64,000 bases of DNA from Platycnemis pennipes (lineage: Eukaryota; Arthropoda; Insecta; Odonata; Platycnemididae): the NCBI GenBank assembly GCA_933228895.1, contig OW121856.1:24011805-24075804 (forward strand). Direction: 5' to 3'. Positions within the stretch are counted from its first letter, which is position 1. Each line of letters begins with the position of its first letter. Positions 24,395 through 34,064 of the stretch are shown in pieces. Position numbers and translations under genes: made by a program. Below the pieces are notes generated by a model. That model searched no databases. It was not told the DNA's origin and saw nothing but the letters and a program-made list of their open reading frames with translations.

Positions 24395-24720
24395 GTTGAA
24401 ATCCACTCTAAAGAAGGTAAATTAAAACACTTTGCTTCCTTTAAATTTACTGTATCAGGACTAGTGGTTAAGAAATCCTTGCTAATATACTGAATGGGTT
24501 GGGGGAGCGGAGAAGGGGAGGGGTAAGGATGAGGTTGGTAGCGACCTCACCCTTACCCCTCCCCTTCTTCGCTCCCCCAACCCCTTCAGTATATAACTAG
24601 GTAGCAAGGAGATCTTAACCACTAGTCCTGATGATGGTACAGTGTATCGAAACGAGTCGACAGTAAAAAGTAAATTTGTGTTTTAATATACCCTCTTCAA
24701 TAAATGATATGTTCGCACAG
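24395..24720. mobile_element. Hammerhead-containing palindromic element
   Basis: Two inverted arms, about 24445-24535 and 24544-24634, form a ~190-base hairpin with a loop of about 8 bases (gaggt...acctc at the centre), with strong pairing over gttgggggagcg / cgctcccccaac. Outside the hairpin the mirror continues loosely: attaaaacac...tttaaatttactgt on the left against acagtaaaaagtaaatttgtgttttaat on the right. The right side has an extra ~25 bases that complete a hammerhead, which the left side lacks. This looks like two head-to-head copies of a Penelope-type or retrozyme-type terminal repeat. Confidence 0.6.
24615..24672 (+). ncRNA. Hammerhead ribozyme (type I, minimal), core intact
   Basis: CUGAUGA at 24628-24634 matches the core CUGANGA. 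Stem II is GGUAC (24635-24639) paired with GUAUC (24643-24647, one G-U) across an AGU loop, followed closely by GAAA (24649-24652). Stem III is the very short A-C...G-U pair in GAAACGAGUC, typical of minimal hammerheads in Penelope-like elements, and places cleavage after C24658. Stem I begins GUC (24625-24627) with GAC (24659-24661) and then weakens. All invariant core positions are present. Such a short stem III may need a dimer for full activity. Confidence 0.7.
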
Positions 24721-24724
24721 CATC

Positions 24725-25780
24725 TGTAATGTGACGTGATTGGTGGGTAGCCCCTAGGCCCTACTAGGAGCTAGTAGCAAACTAGTACCGCATCAAGTAA
24801 GAAATCAAGTAGTTCAGCGAGTATGCTAGCGATCATGCTTGCAAGCCAGTATTATAGTTCTATTCACACGATTTTGGAAATCTAGCATGCCAGCTGGATC
24901 AAGTGTCGTGTGAAGCGGGCTTTAGTCAAAAGGGTATAGTTAGGAGCCGTTTGGTCTTCACTGCGCTTTTTCTACGGCGATTTCGCGACCACGAAGGACT
25001 GTCTATAGACCCTGCTGCCAACTTACCGGAGTTAAACCCTTCGTCGTGCCCGGCACGTTCTCGTACCTTCCCTTCAACATATTTTCCACTCTAAAAGGCT
25101 CAGGGACCACCACTGCTATTCCATTGGTTTGCAGGTTTTATTTTTGCAAAATAGTGAAACTAAAGAATATAAAAGTAATTTGGGATTGTGGCAACAATCA
25201 CTTGCTCTGTGTTTTGATTGACGCCGGCTGCGAATGAGCTGACATTATAATTTTTACACTTGATTGACTCAACCACAGCAGTTGTAGTTTAAGAAAAGCA
25301 TTTAACTGCAGTGTACCCTAGCATATTAAATATTTAAATTAAGCAGCAACATTTCCAGGTTTCCTAGATGAATTCCCTAAACGTCACTGAGACATCTTAC
25401 TAAGAGCTGGGATCTGGGTATGCCTTTCGGTTTAAATATAAATGCACCATATAATTTATCATCATCAGTGGGTAGCATAAACATACCTTAGCTGCATACG
25501 TAAATGTATCTCAAATGTCAACCAGAATAGACAAGAACCATTATTAATTACTTCGGGTACTAAAAAAGTAAATGAAGGAGAAAAATTTGGAGGAAATAAA
25601 AATTCCTTTCCATAACATTTTTCGCATTAGAATTTAACTTCTTTACGACCGCTGATTGGGAGAAAACATTGAATTCATCTTACCCGTACGGTTTTCTTGG
25701 GGCAATCTTTTCGCGAAAAAACGAGTCTTTTCGAGTAGGTATTCGTGAAGGGTTTTGGAATCCATGTTTTATTATCGTCA
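24725..25780. other. Anonymous DNA
   Basis: Mixed composition. Two overlapping 63-codon plus frames (24903-25237) have no recognisable motif. Nothing else supportable. Confidence 0.35.
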
Positions 25781-25784
25781 TCCG

Positions 25785-26025
25785 CAGAGAGAGAGTGAGA
25801 TAAAGAGAGCGAGATAAAGAGAGGAGGTTACGTTGCCGTTCTCCATGTCGCGATCATCTCGCTTTCCCTCCAGTGGAAATAAAGGGGAGGGCGCATTCGA
25901 TAGGGATTCAGAATGTCGAATGGGATAGGAGGGTGGATGGGCTTTTGCTTGCATCAGGGTTGCAAAGGAGATAAGGGGAAGACCTGGAGAGATCGATTTT
26001 GGCAAGTGGGGGGAGGGATATGTGA
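25785..26025 (+). repeat. GA-rich island
   Basis: Starts with a (GAGATAAAGAGA)-type simple repeat at about 25788-25830 and stays purine-rich. The 75-codon minus frame over it is a composition product. Confidence 0.45.
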
Positions 26026-26206
26026 AACGTGACGAGGCTCAATCCTGATAGAAGCGAATAATTCTTATCCACAAGAGGTGCGCTGGAAGATCGTATCGCA
26101 AGGCTCTCTCCACGACAGACAACTCGGAAAAACTCACCGATCCGCCAATCTGATGCTTCCTGGGTTGCCAGCCCACCTCAGTCGATGACAATAGGATCCT
26201 TTAAAT

Positions 26207-26245
26207 CTGGGGTCGGCAAACTGCGGCTCGCGAGCCACATTTGAC
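26207..26245 (+). mobile_element. Solo end of a hAT (Charlie-like) transposon
   Basis: The sequence ctggggtcggcaaactgcgg followed by ctcgcgagccacat closely resembles the terminal inverted repeat of hAT-Charlie-type elements, which start CAGGGGTCGGCAAAC and continue with a GC-rich short palindrome (gctcgcgagc). The 8 bases just before it, ctttaaat, fit the hAT target pattern. I see no matching inverted end downstream in the window, so the element is truncated or its other end has decayed. Confidence 0.55.
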
Positions 26246-26485
26246 TATTTGGGGTGTATGTGAGGTTCTGAAGTGATACTGAAAATGAAAATATGAGAAT
26301 TTTATTTTCATTCATAAAATCACCTTTGACCATTAATACATATAGTTATCCTAGTATCGATCGTTAACGTCAACTTGGCATAGCACTTATATTTAAAATC
26401 CACAAGTTAATTAAGATATTATAATGTATTTTAAAAATTCTTTATTTGCAAAAATATATTCCTGGCGAAGAATGAGAGAAAAGAT
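26246..26485. other. AT-rich DNA next to the hAT end
   Basis: Probably the eroded interior of the hAT copy. No coding recognised. Confidence 0.3.
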
Positions 26486-26489
26486 ATTT

Positions 26490-27028
26490 TTTTCTGAATA
26501 CGCTAATAAGGAGAGAAAACTGAATAGACCGCACCATGAGGAAGTAGTTTGACACGTAGCACGACACCTTGATGAGTCAATTCATGAAGTACAAGTAGAC
26601 GGGAAGAACGGCCGAGTATGAGATACATAAGAATGGCCTCGTAAAAGATATCTAGAACGAGTGATGAAGAATGCGAAAGGGAGTAGTTAAATAATAAATA
26701 AATTGGAGGGGTGGGAGGGGTCCTTCTGGAGCCCCTCTGGCTCTTAGACCTCTTTAGATCCATTATGCCAACCCACATTTTCCTTCCCGCCACTTGCTAA
26801 CAGGGGACAAGAGCAATGCGGTAGAGGTATGGAGGAGGTCACCAATCCAACCTTGTCAACTGCCCAACGTTGTTTAACTTCGTTGATCTCACAAAAATCG
26901 GTGGGCCAACGTTCCTAGGACCTTTTCCAAGGGAAGAGTTTCTTAAATATGAAGGACTGAGCTCTTGGAAGTTTTCAGTGGAGAGCTGCGTCAATCTCAC
27001 GATTGCTGAGAAATGACGATGATATTTA
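26490..27028 (+). pseudogene. Divergent LINE 3' end, interrupted
   Basis: A plus-strand reading at about 26500-26690 is collinear with the C-terminus of the LINE at 23.9-24.1 kb: it includes HEVQVDGKNGRV and, after a frame change, RKRYLERVMKNAKGSS (compare MRYMEQVVNDV). The 3' tail, tggagagctgcgtcaatctcacgattg then gacgatgat, appears only at about 26977-27025. About 270 bases (26695-26965) therefore separate parts that are nearly adjacent in the other copies: an insertion, or two independent fragments. Many stops; long dead. Confidence 0.55.
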
Positions 27029-27029
27029 T

Positions 27030-28335
27030 GTCTCTTGAGTACTTTTTAAACTCTTCGGAGGGATATGCTTTGGCTCTTCTGTCTCAATAATTTCTTGCTG
27101 TGAAAAAAAGAGGCTGCTCTAGGCATGATAAGGCGTGATCGGGCGTCAAAAACGGTTGCACTAGAAATACACTTTTTGAAATTGTACAAATCCGTGAATC
27201 ACAGCTGCATGCCAACGGGCATTATTTTGTGATGCTTAGAAATAGATATCTATTTGCCAAAAACACAAGTCCTATTTCAAAACACATTTCTTTTTTATTA
27301 AAAGCTTCCATGTAACTATTCATGGCTCAACCTCTACGTAACTCTTCCAATTTTCCATCAGCATGCTCTCCAGATATCTACACCTTAAAACCTGTTTTAT
27401 TTTTCCCTCATTTGTCCCGATAGTAGTATAAAACTAAACAAAATCTTATATTTGTGGAAAACGTTAGAAGAAATTATTTTTGTTATTAGTGTATTAAGCA
27501 TAAATTCGTTAATATGCATTGCTGACGAAAAACTGAGATTGATCACTTGTGTCCACAAACAAATATTTCACTGACATATATTTGCATCAATACAGTAAGT
27601 CTCAAGGCTCATCAAATCTTCACCGCAATCCAATAAAAAATGGGAGGTATTGCTGTATAAGGCAGAAAGAGGGGATACAATTAGGACGGGAAATTTTGGT
27701 AGAGCGATTCATAGGCATGCCTGTTAGGAAGAAAGAGTGGGAGAGCCCTCAATAAAAAGGAATGTATATACTGAATCAGGGAAAATAAAGGCGAAATGTT
27801 TAAGCATGAAAAAGGAGAGGATACACGCACATAATACACAGGGATATACATTTTGTCTTGAGAAAACATAACTATTATCCAAAGTTTTTATATAAGAACG
27901 AAGTCAAATCAATACGGTATTTAAAAATAGTGATCAAATCTAACTCCTCTTTAGACAGTTTAATCACATGAGTATGAATATCATTTGGCTATTAATAGTA
28001 CGTCACTTTTCACCAATATTCGTATCACAGTGATGGCTTCTTCGAAACAATTAGAACCCATAGTTTTTTCATATTCGTCCATTAAATGAAAACTTATTCA
28101 CGCATCGTATAATGATTGAAAAATACTTTAATCATATGTTTTTTCACTGAAATACACAATAAAATCATAACGGGTCATATTTAATGCCACTGCACACATT
28201 TTAACGTTTATTTAGCAGACTATTCATGTGTATTAAATGGAGGGAAACGTGAGTTCCACAGTTACCAAAATAGAACAATATTTAGGTTCGCTGGTTTCCT
28301 CGTCCCAATCTTATTCAAAATCAGGGCCACATTGG
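27030..28335. other. Anonymous AT-rich DNA
   Basis: Nothing supportable. The frames at 27549-27755 (plus) and 27681-27869 (minus) are weak chance frames. Confidence 0.4.
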
Positions 28336-28339
28336 TAAA

Positions 28340-29085
28340 TCTCCACTCTCATTGGCCTCCACGTAAAGAAAAGGATCTAAAGAGGGAAGGATGAGTGAAT
28401 ATCCGTACCGGGAGCTGAAGACGAGGAGGAAATATCGTCGAAATATCAGAGCTGGAAAGACACGCGATGAGAGAAGAGACAGGGATGGAAGAGTATAGAG
28501 GAGAAAGAGGTAGTGACTGGGAAGGATTGGTTGGGTGCATGAGGTGGGGATAAAGCACTGCGGAGCCTTGAGAAAGGGAGCCCCGATACGGGGGTGAATG
28601 CGAGGAGGGTGCGTGGGATGAGTTAAGGGTTTGGGGAGGGGCGTGGACAGAGGTAGACCCTGGAAGGAGGATAAAAACCCCTCCACTCATTGGTCTCGAG
28701 TGTTAGATTCGTCTCTAAGATCGGCTGAAAGGGAAAGAGCTGGCTGGGGGAGAAAATGGGATATGCTGCGTCAGCGGATCGCATTCAGCGCACACAGGGG
28801 ACGGGGGTTGCAAGGGGCGTGGGCTCTCGGAGACAAAAAAGAAGGGTTGTCTCTCCACCCTTCCTCCTACCTCCAACGCCGGAAAAGGCGGAAACTCTCG
28901 CTTTGAGCACGCGTGCAAACAAAGTGTGACACTCGATACTCCATTCCATCCCCTCCGTTTCCCTCCCATCCCACCGAGAGACATCTTCCTCTTTCATCTC
29001 CGTTTACTTTGTCCTCCACGCCGTAATTCTGCCTCCCCGCTCACCCTAGTATCATCCAACCTCTTTCCTAATGCTCTTCACATTT
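28340..29085. repeat. Purine-rich island switching to pyrimidine-rich
   Basis: About 28365-28760 is GA/G-rich on the plus strand. The composition flips, and about 28900-29060 is C/T-rich (ccatcccctccgtttccctc). Six overlapping frames on both strands are low-complexity products. A strand-bias flip in one block could come from two inverted copies of one repeat, but I see no clean mirror. Confidence 0.45.
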
Positions 29086-29089
29086 AATC

Positions 29090-31630
29090 CAAGATGTTTT
29101 AATTTTTTTCTCAAGTGGATAGAAACGTCTCCTCGGGAACTCGGCCATGTGTAGTAGCTGCAACTACACGTGGCAAAAAATTTACTAGAAGAATTATTAT
29201 TCACCCCAAAATGTTCGCCAAGTTAAAAAGAGAGTTATTGAATTGCATACGTATTTAGGTGCACTCAATGGTCAGTTAAACTCGCAAGAATGAAATATTG
29301 AATTTGAGACCGAAAACAATACAGAAAATGTCTGGTCGAATGATAGTTGAGGCTGATGTAGGAAGTAGAACAAAGGAGTAGCATCACTAAATGTGTACCA
29401 TCAACCTGGCTCATATGCACATAGCTAAATTTGGAGAGCTAATAAATGAACAATAAAATAGTGAATGCTATAAATAAATACTATTATTCACCCGGGACTA
29501 ATAAGAAGCATATTCTGATTTTTTTTAATTGGTCCTTTTTATGCTATAGCTGCACACTGTACGTGGAAAATATTCTTGCGTCTTTCACTATGGCAATTAA
29601 CTTCTCTAAGTTTGCCAACTTTGTCCATTTTTCTAACGTAGAGTGGTAGAAGAAATATATGAGCATAGTCTGCCTCAAGCTCACATGATTAGAATTTATC
29701 AAGGAACTTCAATCGCTGGAACTTACTCTATCTGGGATTTTTTACCCAGTTAGGCAATTCTAATAGCCGATCTACTCTTTCATTTGTGCGAACTTGTATG
29801 GAGAGCAAATAATAAGGTCATAACATTTATTTGATTCGCAACTCCTCTGAATATTTTTGTCATATTTATTGGCTGTAATTTAAGTGGTGGACTGGCTTCA
29901 TATTATTTCTCATGAGAAAATATGGAAACGTGGTACGTTTTTCTGCATGTCTGACAGAAAATGCATCAATGTCTTGACATTAGAATAATTTAAGCACCGT
30001 GGGGTGATATAACCAAAGTCAAAGAACAAATTTTAATTAAGAAAAAACGTTATGGTGGAGTCATTGATAATCTATTTGTATGAAAATTTATCCAAGCCAA
30101 ATACGATTGGAAAATACTTTGGATGATTATCATGTCTTAACTCTGAAAATTATTTATCTTTTCAACTATCTTGCCAATTCAGGAGCATATAATAAATGCA
30201 TCAAGATTTTTAAACCAAATGAATGCTAAAGCAACTGTATTGCAGAAGTAATTACTAGAAAGGGAGGAAAACACCAATGCGAGAAATTAGATACCTAGAG
30301 AGTATTGTATCTACCTTTTTAGCGGGATGCGTCGTGATATTTTACACACTGACTCCAAAGAGGCATTGAAGACTTCAAAAAATACATGCGTACACGTAAC
30401 TTTTCTACTACCATGAGATTCATAATTGAATGCTATTATTAAAATTTTTTTCTGGGATAAAACCTGGGCTTAACCTTTTAAAAGACGTTGAGAAATGAGA
30501 GGCAGCCACAAATTAAAATTAATCTCCAAGAAAGCGCTCAGAAACAATAACAGAAAACCTCATTTAGGCATGGAACAATGACTGGCTTTCAAATCCTTGA
30601 ATCGTGAAAAAGAAGCAGAAATTCCGACATTCATGGTGAACAATGTGTTGTGATGATGAGTTTTTCCGTGATTTTGTAGAACACATAGGATTGTGTCGAT
30701 CGGAACCCGCCACAACTCATCATTATTCAAAAACATATAGGTCAGCCATTAAGCGTTTAATTAAAAACCTATTATTCTGTAAGCAACCAGTGAAGCACCT
30801 CTGACAAGATATTAAATATGTACTTTCTTTAAAATTGGACATACTGTATATTGCTGGCCTTGATATACATTTAACTCATCAGGAATATCTATTTCTACGC
30901 AGGGAAAAGTTGACAATTTATTACGTTTCACGGAGGAAATTAGATATAATTACTTTGAAAAAAAATGTATGTAAAATTTTGTGTTTTTTGATTATGGGAA
31001 TAAAAATATTCTGATTTAACCCATTTACGGCCAAGTTCATTAGTACACTGAAAATTCAACTTTTTTCTACATATTCCTTCTCAAGATATGCCAGAAAAGA
31101 AAATATAAAAAAATTGATGCCGTAAAAAATTTGTTTATGCAAAAAAAATAATGGTGCGTTTTTGCATTATTGGCAGTTTTAGAGTTCTTGGGTGCTGAGG
31201 TGATAGTAAAATGATAATTTATTTTGCTATATTTATTTGCATTTATAGTCATAACTCGAGTAATTAAACGTTTTATAATAGTTTATATACTTGCTAAGAA
31301 TGATTATAATAGTTTTGAAAGCAAAGTGTTCATAACTGTGGCCTTTTTATTGGTGAAAATGAAGAAAAAAGTTTTGATGCAGGGGTACGTTTTACGCATG
31401 TGAATATTGTGTGAGTTTTGCATTACCTGTACCTTCTCCTGGATTCATTTTCTAAATTAGATGACTTACTTTATCTTTTCTTACGTAGAGTGGTAAGGAC
31501 AAACGCGATAGCCAAATATTTTTGGGTTGCATGATATTCCTGCTCCTTGACCAACATTAGTTTATAACTTTTCATTTGGGCCAGCGCAACTTATGATAAG
31601 CTTTTGACGTTGGGCATCCTTACTCCTTTC
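29090..31630. other. Anonymous AT-rich DNA
   Basis: No supportable gene, RNA or repeat end. The frame at 29446-29649 is a hydrophobic AT-rich chance product. Confidence 0.4.
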
Positions 31631-31639
31631 TCCTGTGTG

Positions 31640-32065
31640 TGTGACGGGTCACTGGCGAATGAGATTCCTCGTAAACCCTTATTGTGTGTGTGAATGTGGT
31701 TCACGATGGGGTAGGTACTACTCTCTGATTGTACAAACCCGAGTGCGTGATTGAGGAAAAAGTCCCTGAACCCTGCATATATGTGTATGTGTGAATGAGA
31801 ATTACGAGGGTGAGTCTGTGTGTCGTATGCAAACCCACGTGAATTAGTGCTTGAAAGTCATTATCAGTTTTATTTTATTTAGTTTTCCTTTTTTATGCTA
31901 TTCAAATTACTATCCCCCACTTTTATTTCTATCTTGCTGGTATGACGAGTCACTGGGATTGGAGAAATCCTCGTAAACCCTGCTTGTATATATGATTGAA
32001 CTCACGGAGGTGACTGTATTTAGTATACAAACCTGAGAGATTGTATGAGTCACTATTCGTTTTTA
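31640..32065 (+). repeat. Divergent repeat units of about 100-120 bases
   Basis: Three diverged units share an order of short phrases: (gag)tcactgg / cctcgtaaaccc / tgtgtg or tatatatga / a gagg-tga core / tacaaacc(t/c)gag. They are approximately 31645-31745, 31755-31855 (least conserved) and 31940-32050. Spacing is irregular and a T-rich stretch separates units two and three. An old tandem duplication or several copies of a short interspersed repeat would both fit. Confidence 0.45.
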
Positions 32066-32510
32066 TATTTACCTTGATTCCCGTAATTTTTAGTGTGACG
32101 ATTGTTTGTAACAATATGAGTGAGTGCGCGACTATGTCATTTACTGCCACTTAAGTTTCTCCGTACGCTTGATTTTGTTCGAGTGAATGAGAGCTCCCTT
32201 ACTTTGTATATATCTTCCTTCTTTTCCCCTCTTCCCCCTTAATAATACGAATTTGGGGATATTTTTCTTCATTTGTTATTTATATACAGCCGTAGAGACG
32301 TTCTTTTCATTGTTCAACATACGATGTAAACTCAATTTTTGACATATTATTCCCTGTAGCTTTTCGGTATATTTTCCAGCAATTTGTGTATACACTGGCC
32401 AATCGATAAATAAATAATGGCCACTACTACCTCTTTCCCCTGATTTTACTCAGTAGTTCGCATTTGCATTGCCATGAAGGCCTACTCCAAGGTATCCTAC
32501 TTATCGTACT
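32066..32510. other. Anonymous AT-rich DNA
   Basis: Nothing supportable. A pyrimidine-rich run sits at 32212-32240. Confidence 0.4.
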
Positions 32511-32514
32511 TCCC

Positions 32515-33090
32515 TATCACATGAGGCGGGGGGATAAAAGCCTCCTCTTTCGGCTAAATCTTTTTGCACTTCGTCGTGGAAAAACTGGAACATTATTGAT
32601 TGCGACAATGAAAACTGTATTATAATTCCATTTCACATCAGACATTTAGATTCTGCATCATATACATAATCAAAATATCCACAAGGTTTTTTACCGATAA
32701 TCATTGAATGTTCTGGCAAATATTATCCATTACTATAGTATAAATATATTTCCCTGAACCATGCTAGTTGCAAAAAATATCAGCGTTTCAAGATAGGCAC
32801 GAAAAAAGGAGAACAAAAAATGTATCAATAAAAATCGTTGATGCGACGGATCAGGAATAACTTTCCAGAAATCTGAAACAACCCGTGTTCCCAAACCTAA
32901 CTGCAGCCCATCAGGGTTTGCCCTTGCCCCTCCATTTGGAAACACCTGGAAAAGGTACCCTTTGGAAGAGCAGAGACACCATAACTGAAATCCTAATTGC
33001 TCCGGTTTATTCTTCAGGTTCTTTTCTCTTACGGTTCCTGGAGAACGAAGATCCTTGTACATCTTCGCTATGACTGCACACACTCGCGCC
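32515..33090 (-). pseudogene. piggyBac transposase core remnant
   Basis: The minus-strand frame 33083-32733 reads KNLKNKPEQLGFQLWCLCSS then KGYLFQVFP, GLGTRVVSDFW and LIHFLFSFFRAYLETL. It corresponds to the piggyBac (DDE_Tnp_1_7) block KPIRFGFKLW.l.s..Gy...f.pY, then LG..VV..L, then the DNFFTS..LL..L segment. Here the D of the DNFFTS block is not preserved. Further down the same strand (about 32640-32520) another broken frame gives NTVFIVAINNVPVF and RRSAKRFSRK, resembling the next transposase block. No inverted tips or TTAA pair were found. It is unrelated in position and strand to the element at 21.5 kb. Confidence 0.6.
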
Positions 33091-33099
33091 GACCCACCA

Positions 33100-33690
33100 C
33101 TACGCGCTCTCTGAAAAACCCACCCGGCATATCGCGGAAAGGGTGAGAATAGGGATGAAAATAAAAAAAAATGAATAGGGACAAATTATTTGATGGTGAC
33201 ATAGGTGTCCTTCTGCGTCTGATATTCTAGGAATTAGAGTGACCGATGACTTCTGCGCAGGCTACATTTCCTAGGTGGAGTTGGTCGAGGGAGTCGCGGG
33301 TCTTTCCTACATTCCCCCATGAACACACTATTATACCCAGGTGCTTGGCAGAAGGAGTATCTTCCAAGCATAATATCAGGCAGCTCTGGCAAAAAAAAAC
33401 TGCCATAAAATGTGAGACAATTGCTTACGGTTTGATATTGGTTTTCCATGTGATCATTTCGTTTATCTATCAAAAATCTGACGCAGTTCTGTTGCATTAG
33501 AGAGTACTCTGAGAGTACTGTGTAAACAAAATTATTTGTAAACCTATCATTGTCAGTTTAGCTTTATTTAACATTGTATGCATTCTAAATAAACTAGACG
33601 CCATTACACCATTACATAATGATATACGCTGTTATAAGACCACGGTTGCCAATCCTTCCTTCCAGAACCTATCTGCTGTTGTACCTTGCT
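33100..33690. other. Anonymous DNA between piggyBac remnant and MITE candidate
   Basis: Frames of 84 and 87 codons overlap on opposite strands at 33234-33500 with no recognised motif. A small direct repeat, gagagtactct / gagagtact, lies at about 33500-33520. Confidence 0.35.
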
Positions 33691-33693
33691 CTC

Positions 33694-34061
33694 GCCAAAG
33701 GTGCAAAAACGAACCATTATATTCAATAAACAATTTTTTTTTATTCAATGGCAAAATAAATGATTATATGAATCAGTATGTGACGTGGGATTATGAGTAC
33801 TCTATTTTAACGACTTCAATTATTCATATGCATGCATTATCATTTATATAAAAAAAATATTTAATCACCCCTCATTGAACCTGAATTTAGTCAACCTTAA
33901 AAATTAATAACAAAGGGAGATTAGCGAGAATCAAAAATAAAACGCATTGAAAAATAAGTTTAGTACCTTATAAAAGAATAAATGAAAGCAAAGTTGCAGA
34001 ATTCTTCAAAATGAATTTGTTATTAACTAAAACAAAAATGGTTCGTTTTCGCACCTTTGGC
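33694..34061. mobile_element. MITE candidate with 26-bp inverted ends
   Basis: The left end gccaaaggtgcaaaaacgaa (33694 onward) is mirrored by ttcgttttcgcacctttggc ending at 34061. About 26 bases pair with one mismatch. The 368-bp interior is AT-rich and non-coding, as in miniature inverted-repeat elements. The flanks show at most a 2-base match (CG), so the superfamily is open. Confidence 0.5.
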
Positions 34062-34064
34062 CGA

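Noticed and set aside
25455..25475. catcatcag, a possible minus-strand hammerhead core
   Set aside because: No GAAA or stem II partner nearby.
32700..32735. MDNICQNIQ on the minus strand resembling the piggyBac MDRxDQN block
   Set aside because: It falls in the wrong order relative to the following KRFSRK block, so probably coincidental.
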